Source: Kiritimatiellia bacterium
GTDB lineage: Bacteria; Verrucomicrobiota; Kiritimatiellia; RFP12; UBA1067
NCBI GenBank assembly: GCA_024405255.1
Contig: JAKSOY010000056.1
Coordinates: 1 to 20,586, forward strand
Direction of reading: 5' to 3'
Length of the DNA stretch: 20,586 nt
Made by a program: the position numbers and the translations under genes. The notes beneath the pieces are model-generated. The model was not told the DNA's origin. It made no database searches and saw only the letters and a program-made list of their open reading frames with translations. Position 1 is the stretch's first letter; the number at the start of each line of letters is the position of its first letter. Of this stretch, positions 7,039-16,071 are shown piece by piece.

Positions 7039-7458
7039 GTGAAAGCTAAAGTCAGATGGATTCGGATGGTGTGCGGGTTGCTGCTCGCTGATGTCTATTT
7101 GCTCGTTCCTTTGTTTCTTTTTGCCGGTCTCAGGTATGGCGGGTTAATGGGAAGTACAAAGAACGGCGCGGGATTCCATGCGTTCATGACGAACTCGGTC
7201 CTCATTCTTTTGGGGTTGAACGCCGTTGTCGTGTTGTTCGCGCATGGACTGCGATGGTTGTTTGTAATGACCACCTTTGTGCTGGGTTTTGTGTTTATTC
7301 CTTATCTCGGGGAGGCCTTCCTGGACATTTTCAAGTACGACAACAATGTCTTTTCCGAGGCCGTATTCCTGGTTTTGGGGATGTTTCTCTGGGGACTCAC
7401 TTTGTGGTGGCTGGCCACGGGTGTCGAATCCGGTTCCGACAAGGCCCCGAAGGAATGA
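7039..7458 (+). CDS. Small integral membrane protein of unknown function
   Basis: 139 residues from GTG 7039, preceded by AAAGGAG about six bases upstream. Four hydrophobic segments are visible at about residues 10-32, 52-69, 72-92 and 107-127. Loops are short and the C-terminal tail is charged and polar (ESGSDKAPKE). There is no signal-peptide cleavage motif and no motif that I can assign to a family. Base composition is intermediate between the foreign block and the chromosome. The nearest promoter is at 6783-6811, about 230 bases upstream, so the transcript would carry the leader hairpin and the small ORF. The next gene lies 195 bases on and has its own promoter-like sequence, so this gene is probably monocistronic. 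Confidence 0.65.
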   Translation: MKAKVRWIRMVCGLLLADVYLLVPLFLFAGLRYGGLMGSTKNGAGFHAFMTNSVLILLGLNAVVVLFAHGLRWLFVMTTFVLGFVFIPYLGEAFLDIFKYDNNVFSEAVFLVLGMFLWGLTLWWLATGVESGSDKAPKE

Positions 7459-7570
7459 GGAACGGATTTCGAACACGCCCTGTCAGCGCCGTAGGCCGTA
7501 GGCTCAAACGAGAGGAGAGAATGGCGAATGACTCAGATGCGCCCCCCTCAGGCAGGTTGTGAAAATAGAA

Positions 7571-7605
7571 TTGTACGGAGCGGGCCGATTTGGTAAGATT
7601 ATACT
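7571..7605 (+). promoter_or_regulatory. Probable promoter of the phosphodiesterase-like gene
   Basis: TTGTAC (7571-7576), 17 bases, then TAAGAT (7594-7599); a better -10 match, TATACT (7600-7605), overlaps but lacks a good -35. It is the only promoter-like sequence that I see in the 195-base gap. Confidence 0.4.
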
Positions 7606-7626
7606 GAAGCGCTTGGAGGGCGCTTC
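7606..7626 (+). promoter_or_regulatory. Perfect 7-bp stem hairpin in the leader
   Basis: GAAGCGC (7606-7612), loop TTGGAGG, GCGCTTC (7620-7626), directly after the -10 box and 27 bases before the ATG at 7654. It may stabilise or regulate the mRNA or be an operator. The exposed loop GGAGG resembles a Shine-Dalgarno sequence but is too far from the start to be the normal site. Confidence 0.5.
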
Positions 7627-7653
7627 GATGGATCGTCAGAAGGAAAAGGACAA

Positions 7654-9342
7654 ATGAAAAACTTGGTTTCTCGAATCGGTGTGGGCTCGGTGGCGGGTCT
7701 TGTGGTTTTGTGTACGGCTGTTCAGGCGGAGGGGGCGGCGTTGAAGCCGAAGGCGCTCTTGATCATGCTGGATGGTTTTCGGGCCGATGTGATGCTTAAC
7801 GGGTCGATGCCGAATGTGGATCGTCTGCGGGAAGGCAAATGGCAGCCGGGCTACTCCTGTGCCTGGTCGGCGAACGGCCAGACGATTGTCGACGCCCCCA
7901 CCGTGAGCGCCCCCAACCACACCGCCATTGCAACCTGTGTGAACGCCCAGAAGACGAAGGTCTTCGACAACGGTCAAACGCAGAAGGGGCTTTTCGACCA
8001 GTGGCCGACGTGGCTCATGCGCCTTGCTCGCGCGAATCCTTCTTTCAAGGCCTATTCGGTCTACTCCTGGAACGATGGCGACAACTATCCGCGCCATCCG
8101 CAGATTACGCACATCCGTACGCCTGAAGGCGTCCATTCCTGCGATGCCGACGAGAACAATGCGGCCGCGGTGGCGAAATTGCTCGCGGCGGCGGATGGTC
8201 CGGATGCAATTCAATACTTCGTCAACATGCCCGATTCCTATGGCCATCGTACGGGATACTATCCCTACGGTACCGGCTATCTCAATTCGATTGCCACGTG
8301 CGACCGCTACATCGGCGGCTGCCTCAAGGCGATCGCCTCGCGTCCCACTTTCGCCGAGGAGGATTGGGTGATTACGCTCACGGGCGACCATGGCGGCTAT
8401 GGTCGCGGCCACGGACAGTGCGGCGGCCACGCCTCCACGGTTCCTGTGGTGATTACGAGCCGCCATGTGCCGCAAGGACGCATCCCCGGCGTACCGCGCC
8501 ACTACGACCTCACGGCCACGGTGCTTGCCCACTTCGGACAGGATCCCGTGAAACTGAATCTCGACGGTCGCCCCATCACCCGCGTGGCGCCGCAACAGCC
8601 GGCGCGCGCCCTCACCGATTCCCTCGTCGCCTATCTGCCATTTAATACGCCCACGCCAGAGAATGCGATTGCAGGTGGACCGGTGGCCAAGGCGATTGGT
8701 CCGCGCGTGGTGATGGGCGACCGTTATTCCGGTTTCGCGAAAGGGTGCCTGTGCCTGCGAGACGCCAAGGGACCTGCAAGCGCCGTCCTGTTGGAAGGCA
8801 GCGACAAACTGCCTTTCGAGAACGGCAACAATTTTACGGTCACCCTCTGGGTACGTCATGGTGCCATTGAAAAGGACATGGGCGACCCTGCGATCTTCGG
8901 CAACAAGGATTGGAGCAAGGGTGTCAATCCCGGTGTCGTTCTCGCGGCCGGACGCCGGGCCTTCGGCGCGCATCGTCCGGGCATCTGCTTCAATACGGGC
9001 GTGACGGGTAACCGCGTGCAGCGCATCGACCTTGGAACCTACGATGTCGTGCCGGGTAAATGGACTTTCTACGCGGTGACAATGGACGCCGAAGGCACGC
9101 TCACGTTCTACCAGGGTGCGCCGGACGGCTACCTCTACTGGTTGAGCGACCGTGCGCCCGACATGGCCCTTCATGCGCTGCCGTTCTGCATTGGACAGGA
9201 CGGCACGGGCCACTACGCGAAGACGTTCAACGGCGACATTGACGACTTCGCCCTTTGGACGCGTTCGCTGACACGCGACGAAATCCGCCGCATCTTCGAC
9301 GCCGGCCGTCAAGGGGCCGAACTCGGCGATCTCTTGAAGTGA
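7654..9342 (+). CDS. Secreted NPP-type phosphodiesterase/pyrophosphatase with C-terminal LamG domain
   Basis: 562 residues. Residues 1-25 form a signal peptide (hydrophobic core, then AVQA before E26). The catalytic part, about 30-315, is alkaline-phosphatase superfamily of the nucleotide pyrophosphatase/phosphodiesterase type. LIMLDGFRAD gives metal ligand D40, and APTVSAPNHT gives nucleophile T83 followed by the NPP-like PNHT. PDSYGH gives D194 and H198, TGDHGG gives D245 and H246, and GGHAS gives H259. All ligands expected for two metals are present. Residues about 325-555 form a concanavalin-like LamG/laminin-G_3 domain ending in DIDDFALWTRSLTRDEI. The enzyme would hydrolyse phosphodiester or pyrophosphate bonds of nucleotides or lipids outside the cytoplasm, with the LamG part binding glycan. 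The substrate is unknown. The AAGGAAAAGGA before ATG supports the start. Confidence 0.85.
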   Translation: MKNLVSRIGVGSVAGLVVLCTAVQAEGAALKPKALLIMLDGFRADVMLNGSMPNVDRLREGKWQPGYSCAWSANGQTIVDAPTVSAPNHTAIATCVNAQKTKVFDNGQTQKGLFDQWPTWLMRLARANPSFKAYSVYSWNDGDNYPRHPQITHIRTPEGVHSCDADENNAAAVAKLLAAADGPDAIQYFVNMPDSYGHRTGYYPYGTGYLNSIATCDRYIGGCLKAIASRPTFAEEDWVITLTGDHGGYGRGHGQCGGHASTVPVVITSRHVPQGRIPGVPRHYDLTATVLAHFGQDPVKLNLDGRPITRVAPQQPARALTDSLVAYLPFNTPTPENAIAGGPVAKAIGPRVVMGDRYSGFAKGCLCLRDAKGPASAVLLEGSDKLPFENGNNFTVTLWVRHGAIEKDMGDPAIFGNKDWSKGVNPGVVLAAGRRAFGAHRPGICFNTGVTGNRVQRIDLGTYDVVPGKWTFYAVTMDAEGTLTFYQGAPDGYLYWLSDRAPDMALHALPFCIGQDGTGHYAKTFNGDIDDFALWTRSLTRDEIRRIFDAGRQGAELGDLLK

Positions 9343-9443
9343 CAGGTCGTTGCTTTGACGGCCTTGGATTTCGTGATTCGACATTCCTCATTGGATTGTG
9401 GGAATAGAGCCGAGTCGTCAAGCCAACGGAAGGGGGACGGACA

Positions 9444-10190
9444 ATGGATACTTTTGCGGAATATGATTTTCTCGTGAGGAGCTACGAGTGCGGTCCCGAG
9501 GGGGCGGCCTCGTTCTCTTCCATCTGCAATTATCTGCAGGAGGCGGCAAGTCGGCATGCCGAGAAGCTTGGGTTTTCCAAGGCGAATTTCATGGCGGATG
9601 GCGAGAACATCTCCTGGGTGCTGACGCGGATGCGCGTGAAGATGGTGCGTTATCCGAAGTGGGAAGAGACGGTTTCGGTGATGACTTACCCGCGGGGTGG
9701 GCGGCGGATAACCGCACATCGCGACTTCGTCCTGCGCATCGGCGACGAGACGATCGGCTTCGCGACGAGCGAATGGATGATCATCGATCTCGCCACGCGC
9801 AAGATCGTTCCCGTGCCGGCATCCGTCTATGCGCTGGCCAATGACGTGCGTCCGCCGGTGATCGACGGGGAGCCGTTTACGAAGCTGCGTTGGTCGTGTC
9901 AGGAGACGGCGGGCGAAATGTCGTTCCGTGCGCGGCGGAGCGACATCGATCTCAACGGACACGTCAACAATGTCCATTACATCGAGTGGCTGCTGGAGAC
10001 GTTGCCGGAGGGAACGGCGCCGATCCGCGATTTCGAGATCGCCTTCAAGTCCGAGACTCTGGCCGGCGATGAGGTCTGTGCGGACAGCGTCGAAGTCGAA
10101 CCCGGCGTCTGGGCGGCGCATGTCGCCTCGCCCGACGGACGCGACCACGTCGTCGCAAAGGTCGTGACCGCAGATCGTACGGACTTTTGA
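9444..10190 (+). CDS. Acyl-ACP thioesterase
   Basis: 248 residues with the double hot-dog layout of bacterial FatA/FatB-like thioesterases. The first hot-dog (about 5-130) has SICNYLQEAASRHAEKLG and later TYPRGGRR. The second begins near 145 and carries SDIDLNGHVNNVHYIEWLLE, the catalytic motif with D169, N171 and H173, close to the DxNxHVNN of plant enzymes. It releases free fatty acids from acyl carrier protein in the cytoplasm, for membrane lipid supply or export. GGAAGGGGG lies before the ATG. It sits between genes for secreted proteins, with 101 bases on the left and its own stop inside the next promoter on the right. No fatty-acid synthesis gene lies nearby. Family assignment is firm; chain-length preference cannot be read from sequence. 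Confidence 0.9.
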   Translation: MDTFAEYDFLVRSYECGPEGAASFSSICNYLQEAASRHAEKLGFSKANFMADGENISWVLTRMRVKMVRYPKWEETVSVMTYPRGGRRITAHRDFVLRIGDETIGFATSEWMIIDLATRKIVPVPASVYALANDVRPPVIDGEPFTKLRWSCQETAGEMSFRARRSDIDLNGHVNNVHYIEWLLETLPEGTAPIRDFEIAFKSETLAGDEVCADSVEVEPGVWAAHVASPDGRDHVVAKVVTADRTDF

Positions 10191-10215
10191 CGGATGGGCT
10201 GGAAAATGATAAAAT
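10187..10215 (+). promoter_or_regulatory. Sigma70-type promoter of the giant surface protein gene
   Basis: TTGACG (10187-10192), a 17-base spacer and TAAAAT (10210-10215), with an extended -10 TG at 10207-10208. The -35 box overlaps the TGA stop of the thioesterase gene. The ATG at 10267 lies about 45 bases after the expected start of transcription, behind AGGAGAGGAAGA. Confidence 0.7.
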
Positions 10216-10266
10216 AGGCAGCGTCGTTTTTTCTAAGGTCGTCTGTCGAATCAGGAGAGGAAGAAG

Positions 10267-13200
10267 ATGAACAAGTTTCTGCGAAGAGGATTCCTGCGGC
10301 GTCTTTGGGCGCTCGGCGGGGTGTTCGGCGTGTTTTTTGCGGCGCACGCCTACGATGTGCGAATTGAAGCGCCGACGGTCTGGTACAGTTTCGATCAGGA
10401 CAAGTCAGCTAACGACCTGCATTCGCTCGGCCTGACCCCCTTGACATTCAACAATGGCGTTCTAAAGGCCACCAGTGTGGTGTCCGAGGCCTCGCCGAAC
10501 GGCAAGGCACTCAAGGGGGCGGCCATCATTTACGGGTCGTCCTTCCCCTACGGCGCGGGCGATTGGACCACGGTGACGCGCATCAAGGCGCGGCCGGCGA
10601 GTTCGACCTCGGTCGACTATCCGGTGCTCTGGAGCTACGGCCGCATGACCGATGCGAAGCTCGACAACTTCGGCCTCTACATGAACGGCAAGACGGCGGG
10701 CCGCATGCGCTGGGCGATGGCGAAAAGCAGCAAGTTTACGGCCGGCCAGATCATCGACTTCGACGTGCCGACGGCGAACACGGCCTACCACACCTACGCC
10801 GCCATCTATCGTTCGGCGCGCAAGCAGGTGGACGTCTATTGCGACGGCGTGAAGGTGGGAACGCTCAATTGGACCACCTGCAGTTCGAGCAACGCGAACT
10901 GGTGCTGGTATACGAACTCGGGCGCCAATGCGGCGGGGAGCGGGGCCGCCTTCAATAGCCCCATGGACGACTTCCGCCACTATCAGCGGGCACTGTCGGA
11001 CGAAGAACTCGTTCTCCTCCACAACCAGCTTGATGCGGGCCACGTCTATGGCGGACCGCTCGGCATGACGAGCCTCCTCGTGTGGAAGGACGTGCAGCTC
11101 GCGGACATCAAGAATTTCCAGGCGCTGACCTTTTCGAAGTCGTTCTCCACCTCGGTTGACAATCTCTGCAGACCCTGGACGGCGCACGTGCTTTCCAATA
11201 ACGGAACGACGGCGAATGTGCAGTTCCAGTATGGCGCCATACGTTGGGTGCGCGTGACCTTCACCCAGCAGGGGGACGATGTGTATGCGAGCATTCCCGC
11301 CAAGGGCGTGGGCTATGGCAGTTTCACCGCCGGTGTGGATGTGACCACGAAAACGGCCACGGCTACGTGGGATCCGCTTACGGGCGATTTCTACTACAAT
11401 GTCGTGGGCCTCACCTACGATACGGTCGGCCGTGCAGATGAAGAATCGTACTTCACCTGGTATGCCCCCGAGGGGGGCGTTGCGTCGGCGGTCGGCAACT
11501 ATCGCCAGTACTGGAACACGCCGGCGAATCTCGCCACGGCGAAGCTCTATTTCCCGTATGCGGATGGTTTGCGACACACGGTGACGGTGCGCAACCGGTG
11601 CGTGCTCGGCAATGTGGCGGTGGATGGCGACTACGTGTTCACGGAAGGAGGCGGACTCGACTGTGCGGCGCTCGACCTCGGTGCGACGGCGCGTCTCGAA
11701 TACGATCCGGCGGCCATTCCCGTGCATCTCGCCACGGCGCCGACAATCGCCGAAGGGGCGAAGTTCGCGTTGCCGGCTCGCTACGCCACGGCCACCAAGG
11801 GACGGCTTCTCGTGATGAGCTGGAACACGGGCACGTTCCCCGCCGAGCGCCTCGCCGATTTCTTCAATGCGGCAAGCTGTCCGGCGGTGCATCCGGTTCT
11901 TTCCGTGGAAGGAAATGCCCTGTGGCTCACGCTTGATCCCGACTGGCAGCCGCCGAAGGTGTCAGTGCTCGCGGTGGGCGACTCGATTACGGACGGTGTG
12001 GGCGCGGCGCCGTGTCCGAACTGGCGTCTGCCGCTCATGAAGAGGCTCACCGCGCTCGGCTACGAGCCGACGGCGCTCGGGTTCCGCACGAACAACCACA
12101 CGGACGCCTCGGGCGTTGACGCGCCGGACGCGTGGCGCGCGCATTCGGGCGTGGGCGGGCAGTTCGCCCACACGTCGGCGGCGCAGGGCGGCGTGGTGGA
12201 CACGATCTGCCCCTACCTCGAGCAGGCGGGCGTGCCGGATGTGACGGTGCTGCTCTTCGGCTACAACGACATCAACGGGTCCAACTACACCGGCGAGCAG
12301 CTCTACAACGTGTGGAAGGAAACGCTCGACCGTGCGATCGCGTACCGTCCCACGACGAAATTCGTGTGCGGCTCGGTGATCCCCAACGTTTCCTCGGGTT
12401 TCGCGGCCGCGAAGAAGACGGCGATTCAGGATTTCCGTACGCGTATGATGGCGCAGATCGCGAAGGCGCCCGACGAGCCCGGTGCGTTCCCGGCGAACCA
12501 GGTCTTCCTCGCCGACACGTATCAGGCGATTCCCCAGACGACGGGGTCGTATTCGTCCGACGGGTGCCATCCCGACTGGTACGGACACACCGTGATGGCC
12601 GACTGCTTCGCGACGGCGATCACGAATGTGCTTGCGGCGCCGCAGCCGGTGGGCGTGGTGACGACGAATTTGCTGGAAGGGGCCGTGGCCAACGTGCCGG
12701 CCGCCTATCGCGCGGGCTTCAAGCTCTGCCGCACGCTCCATGTGGCGGAGACGGGCAACTTCACGATGGATGTGCCGCCGACCTACGATCCTGTGAATGA
12801 GACGATGGACGGTCCGACCGCCAATATCTCGCGCGTCGGCTACTATGTGGAACTGCGGCGCAAGGGACGTGCCCACCGGCGGTTCGTGTGGGCCGACATG
12901 GACGCCTTCGGGGCGCGCGACCTCGCCACCGTGGGCGTGCCCACGATGTCCGACACGGCCTTCCAGGGACTCGCCACACGCCTTCACGTGTATAGCAACG
13001 ATCCGGGTGTGGACAACGTGGACGCGACCAACAACACGGTGAGCGCCTGGCTTGAATTCTGGCCGGAGACGAGCGAGAACCGTGCGTGCGGCCTGCCGGG
13101 TTCGCCGGTGAAGACCTTCACGACGGGACTCGACTGGAACGATTCGCGGGGGACGAATCCGCGCGGGTCGATGCAGGTGCACCGCCTGTGCAATGAAGGT

Positions 13201-14859
13201 CCGTTCGCCGCGAAGACCGTCTTCGCGTTCAACGCGTTCGCGACGGGGCGCAACGATCCCTACGAAATCGGCCTCGGCATCTTTCCGCAGCAGTACTATG
13301 CGGTGGAGCAGAATCTCATCGACGGGCACTATACGGACAGCTATCGGTCGATCGACTGGACCTGGACGCAGAACACGCCCACGCTGAGTTCGCGGGCCTA
13401 TGACGAAATCGTGATCCAGATCTGGACGAAGGCGGCGGCCGACGAGACCGACGTGGCCTATGACGCCTGGTGGACGGGCGCAGTGGACGCCGACGTGACC
13501 AATCCGGGCAACTGGGCCTGCACGAACGTGTTCGGTTCCGTGGTGTCCGGAAAGACGCCGCAGGAGTTCTCGCGCGTGCGTCTGGGCGGCTCGGTCGCGC
13601 TCGACATCCCGGCGGATTCGCCGTTCGCGTATGCGATGCTGGAGTTTACGAAGACGGTCACGCTGCAGGCGGACTGCGACTGGCGGGGACTTGACCTCGA
13701 CGACGTGCAGACGGGCGGCGTGATCGACCTCAACGGCCACAAGCTGTTCGTGCGTGGGCGCGACGGTACGAGCGTGGCGGTTTTCACGGTGACGGATTCG
13801 GCGACGGGCGGCGAACTGCATGTCGACGTGGCCGAGGGCGAGACGTTCGTCAATGCGACGATTGCGTTCACGGGGAATCTCAAGCTGGTGAAGGACGGTG
13901 CGGGCACGTTCATCACGATGAAGAAGGCGCAGCTCTATCGCGGCGGCACCGACATCGTGTCCGGCAAGATGCGCAACGGCTTCACCTCGTCGATGGGCGA
14001 CAATCCTTTCGGCGGCAGCGGCATCAGTGTGAACGGCGCCATTCAGGTCGTCGTGCGCGCGGGCGCCACGCTGGACCTGAACGGGTCCTACTGGTGGGGC
14101 TACCATACGATCACGCTCGACGGCGGTACCCTCTATGACGCGACGGGGTATGCGAGCGGCAAGACCTTCAATGCGTTCCTCACGCTCACGGACGATTCGT
14201 TCCTCGCGATTGCCGGCAATGGCAACTACAGCCTGTATTTCGAGGGTGTTCTGGATTTGCAGGGCCATCGTCTGACGGTGACGATTCCCGTCGGTACGAA
14301 CTTCCTGAGGTGGCGGGGGAAGCCGATGACATGTTCCGGCACATTTGATGTCGCGAGCGGCGGCGGGTTCACGACCGAGCTGCCGTTCGATGCGCCGAAT
14401 GTGGATTTTCGTATGAATGCGGCCTTCCAGCCGTCGGTACCGCTGACGGTGAAGGGGTATGAAGCGGTGTTCAACGGTGGCGACTACAATACGGGCACGA
14501 CGAACATGGTCGTGAACGGCGTCTTCAAGCCGATCTCGCCCAATTTCTACGGGTGCACGATGGCGAGCGGGTCCACCATTGACATCTCCGGCAAAACGGC
14601 GGCGTGGTCCACCTCGGGCATCTCCGTGAAATCGCGCAACACGGTGGATTTTGAAACGGATGCGTTGGTGTGGATCGATCTCGGCGAGCGGCGTGTGCCG
14701 CAGGTCTGGACGTATTTCGTCACGTGGAAGAATCCGCCCGAGAACCTGACGACGCTGAAGTTCAAGGTGAAGGGGCTGTATGGGGCCAGTTCGATCGCCG
14801 TGGCGGATGAAACCGGCGTTCGCATTCTCCGCCAGTCGCAAACGATTTTCCTCCGCTGA
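10267..14859 (+). CDS. Giant secreted LamG-SGNH hydrolase surface protein
   Basis: 1530 residues. Residues 1-28 are a signal peptide (RRGFLRRLW, hydrophobic core, AHA before Y29). Residues 30-260 are a LamG-like jelly roll (VWYSFDQD ... PMDDFRHYQRALSDEELV), and 265-560 are beta-rich linkers without a clear family. Residues 563-800 are an SGNH/GDSL hydrolase: VLAVGDSITDG (nucleophile S573), FGYNDING (N667) and SDGCHP (D765, H768). From about 800 to 1060 there is another beta-rich region. About 1065-1530 is a long stretch of strand-turn repeats (AVDADVTNPGNW, VIDLNGHKL, LVKDGAGTF, GGTLYDA), as in autotransporter-associated repeats. No C-terminal beta-barrel or PEP-CTERM anchor is obvious. Likely role: deacylation or deacetylation of extracellular polysaccharide, with binding by the flanking domains. 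Codon use is typical of the right-hand region. It probably shares transcription with the next gene. Confidence 0.8.
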   Translation: MNKFLRRGFLRRLWALGGVFGVFFAAHAYDVRIEAPTVWYSFDQDKSANDLHSLGLTPLTFNNGVLKATSVVSEASPNGKALKGAAIIYGSSFPYGAGDWTTVTRIKARPASSTSVDYPVLWSYGRMTDAKLDNFGLYMNGKTAGRMRWAMAKSSKFTAGQIIDFDVPTANTAYHTYAAIYRSARKQVDVYCDGVKVGTLNWTTCSSSNANWCWYTNSGANAAGSGAAFNSPMDDFRHYQRALSDEELVLLHNQLDAGHVYGGPLGMTSLLVWKDVQLADIKNFQALTFSKSFSTSVDNLCRPWTAHVLSNNGTTANVQFQYGAIRWVRVTFTQQGDDVYASIPAKGVGYGSFTAGVDVTTKTATATWDPLTGDFYYNVVGLTYDTVGRADEESYFTWYAPEGGVASAVGNYRQYWNTPANLATAKLYFPYADGLRHTVTVRNRCVLGNVAVDGDYVFTEGGGLDCAALDLGATARLEYDPAAIPVHLATAPTIAEGAKFALPARYATATKGRLLVMSWNTGTFPAERLADFFNAASCPAVHPVLSVEGNALWLTLDPDWQPPKVSVLAVGDSITDGVGAAPCPNWRLPLMKRLTALGYEPTALGFRTNNHTDASGVDAPDAWRAHSGVGGQFAHTSAAQGGVVDTICPYLEQAGVPDVTVLLFGYNDINGSNYTGEQLYNVWKETLDRAIAYRPTTKFVCGSVIPNVSSGFAAAKKTAIQDFRTRMMAQIAKAPDEPGAFPANQVFLADTYQAIPQTTGSYSSDGCHPDWYGHTVMADCFATAITNVLAAPQPVGVVTTNLLEGAVANVPAAYRAGFKLCRTLHVAETGNFTMDVPPTYDPVNETMDGPTANISRVGYYVELRRKGRAHRRFVWADMDAFGARDLATVGVPTMSDTAFQGLATRLHVYSNDPGVDNVDATNNTVSAWLEFWPETSENRACGLPGSPVKTFTTGLDWNDSRGTNPRGSMQVHRLCNEGPFAAKTVFAFNAFATGRNDPYEIGLGIFPQQYYAVEQNLIDGHYTDSYRSIDWTWTQNTPTLSSRAYDEIVIQIWTKAAADETDVAYDAWWTGAVDADVTNPGNWACTNVFGSVVSGKTPQEFSRVRLGGSVALDIPADSPFAYAMLEFTKTVTLQADCDWRGLDLDDVQTGGVIDLNGHKLFVRGRDGTSVAVFTVTDSATGGELHVDVAEGETFVNATIAFTGNLKLVKDGAGTFITMKKAQLYRGGTDIVSGKMRNGFTSSMGDNPFGGSGISVNGAIQVVVRAGATLDLNGSYWWGYHTITLDGGTLYDATGYASGKTFNAFLTLTDDSFLAIAGNGNYSLYFEGVLDLQGHRLTVTIPVGTNFLRWRGKPMTCSGTFDVASGGGFTTELPFDAPNVDFRMNAAFQPSVPLTVKGYEAVFNGGDYNTGTTNMVVNGVFKPISPNFYGCTMASGSTIDISGKTAAWSTSGISVKSRNTVDFETDALVWIDLGERRVPQVWTYFVTWKNPPENLTTLKFKVKGLYGASSIAVADETGVRILRQSQTIFLR

Positions 14860-14910
14860 CCGAACGGCGGACAGAACTTAAAACAATCAATCAGGAAAAG
14901 AGAGAAGAAA

Positions 14911-16068
14911 ATGAAGACGATGAAGATGACGAAGCAGTTTTTGTTCGCGTGCGCGTTGGCGTGCTCGCTCGTGGCGGGTGTGGCGCAGGCGGGCCAGGAA
15001 GAGATCGCGAAGTGGGATCCGAACATGGCCGAGACGAAGGCCGTGGTGACGGCGGGCACGAAGTGGATCGACGGCCAGTACCTGCCGATCGAAGGGCGCA
15101 TGTTCAACAACGTCGACCACTATTACGACCGTCTGCCGAAGACCGTGACCACGGCGGTGAACGGGGGCGTGCGTTCGATGAAGCACCATACGACCGGCAT
15201 GCAGTTCCGCTTCGTGACCGATTCGACGCGCCTCACCTTCAAGTGGGTGCCGTACAATGCGAATCTTGCGATGGACCATATGCCGGCGACGGGCGTTTCG
15301 GGCATCGACATCTACCGCTGGGACGCGAAGCGCGGCCGTTGGCTGTATGTGAAGACGGGCCGCATCTCGAATGCGAAGGCAGGGGGAAGCATCTCGGTCG
15401 ACTGGACGCCCGGCACGCCGTGCATCGTGAATCTGCCGCTCTACAACGGCATCCGCAGCTTCCAGCTCGGCATCGATGCGAAGGCGAAGGTGGCGGCGTA
15501 TCCGCATCCGAGCGGTGTCACGAAGCCGGTCGTCTTCTACGGCACCTCGATTACGCACGGCGGCTGCTGCAGCCGTCCGGGTCTGTCGTTCGTGAACCGT
15601 GTCGGACGCGACCTCGACGTGCCGGTGGTGAACCTCGGCTTCTCGGGTTCGGGCAGGGGCGAGCTTGAGATGAGCGAACATCTCGCGGCAATCGATGCGA
15701 GCTGCTATGTGATGGATGCCGTGTGGAACATGGTGCCGCAGCACATGACGGAGCGTTACGAGAAGTTCGTGCGCAATCTGCGCCGTCTGCGTCCGAACAC
15801 GCCGATCATCCTCGTGGAAGGGTGTGACGTCTACTGCAAGACGGCGCAGAGCAAGGGCATCATGGATCGCAACACCCTGGTGAAGCCGACCTACGAGAAA
15901 CTGCTCAAGGAAGGCTGGAAGAATCTGTATTTCCTGTCGTCCGAAGCGCAGATGGACGACGACTTCGAAGGTACGGTCGACGGATGCCACCCGAATGACC
16001 TCGGCATGGCTGCGATGGCGAAGGCGTTCGGCCAGGCTGTACGCGAAGCGCTGGGGATGAAGAAGTGA
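14911..16068 (+). CDS. Secreted SGNH esterase with GxDLY-type N-terminal domain
   Basis: 385 residues. Signal peptide 1-27 (MKTMKMTKQF, hydrophobic core, AQA before G28). Residues 30-190 form a beta-sandwich with GIDIY (131-135), the motif after which the GxDLY SGNH-hydrolase N-terminal domain is named. Residues about 200-380 are the hydrolase of the Lipase_GDSL_3 kind: FYGTSITHGG with S213, NLGFSGSGRG for the oxyanion region, and DGCHPND with D357 and H360. The enzyme is probably a periplasmic or surface carbohydrate acetyl-esterase. It follows the giant SGNH protein after 51 bases without a clear promoter or terminator, so the two are likely co-transcribed and may act on the same polymer. 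Start ATG 14911 is preceded by GAGAGAAG; an ATG three codons on is a less likely alternative. Confidence 0.85.
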   Translation: MKTMKMTKQFLFACALACSLVAGVAQAGQEEIAKWDPNMAETKAVVTAGTKWIDGQYLPIEGRMFNNVDHYYDRLPKTVTTAVNGGVRSMKHHTTGMQFRFVTDSTRLTFKWVPYNANLAMDHMPATGVSGIDIYRWDAKRGRWLYVKTGRISNAKAGGSISVDWTPGTPCIVNLPLYNGIRSFQLGIDAKAKVAAYPHPSGVTKPVVFYGTSITHGGCCSRPGLSFVNRVGRDLDVPVVNLGFSGSGRGELEMSEHLAAIDASCYVMDAVWNMVPQHMTERYEKFVRNLRRLRPNTPIILVEGCDVYCKTAQSKGIMDRNTLVKPTYEKLLKEGWKNLYFLSSEAQMDDDFEGTVDGCHPNDLGMAAMAKAFGQAVREALGMKK

Positions 16069-16071
16069 TTA

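Noticed and set aside
7636..9384. A 582-residue minus-strand frame opposite the phosphodiesterase-like gene
   Set aside because: Same G/C-third-position shadow effect; no domain motif, while the plus strand carries a complete active site.
10462..11892. A 476-residue minus-strand frame in the first half of the giant gene
   Set aside because: Shadow of the real gene, with biased Arg/His composition and no independent start signals.
11962..14841. A 959-residue open frame on the minus strand inside the giant surface protein gene
   Set aside because: It is arginine/histidine-rich low-complexity sequence, as expected from reading the complement of codons ending in G or C. The plus-strand frame has a signal peptide and clear SGNH motifs.
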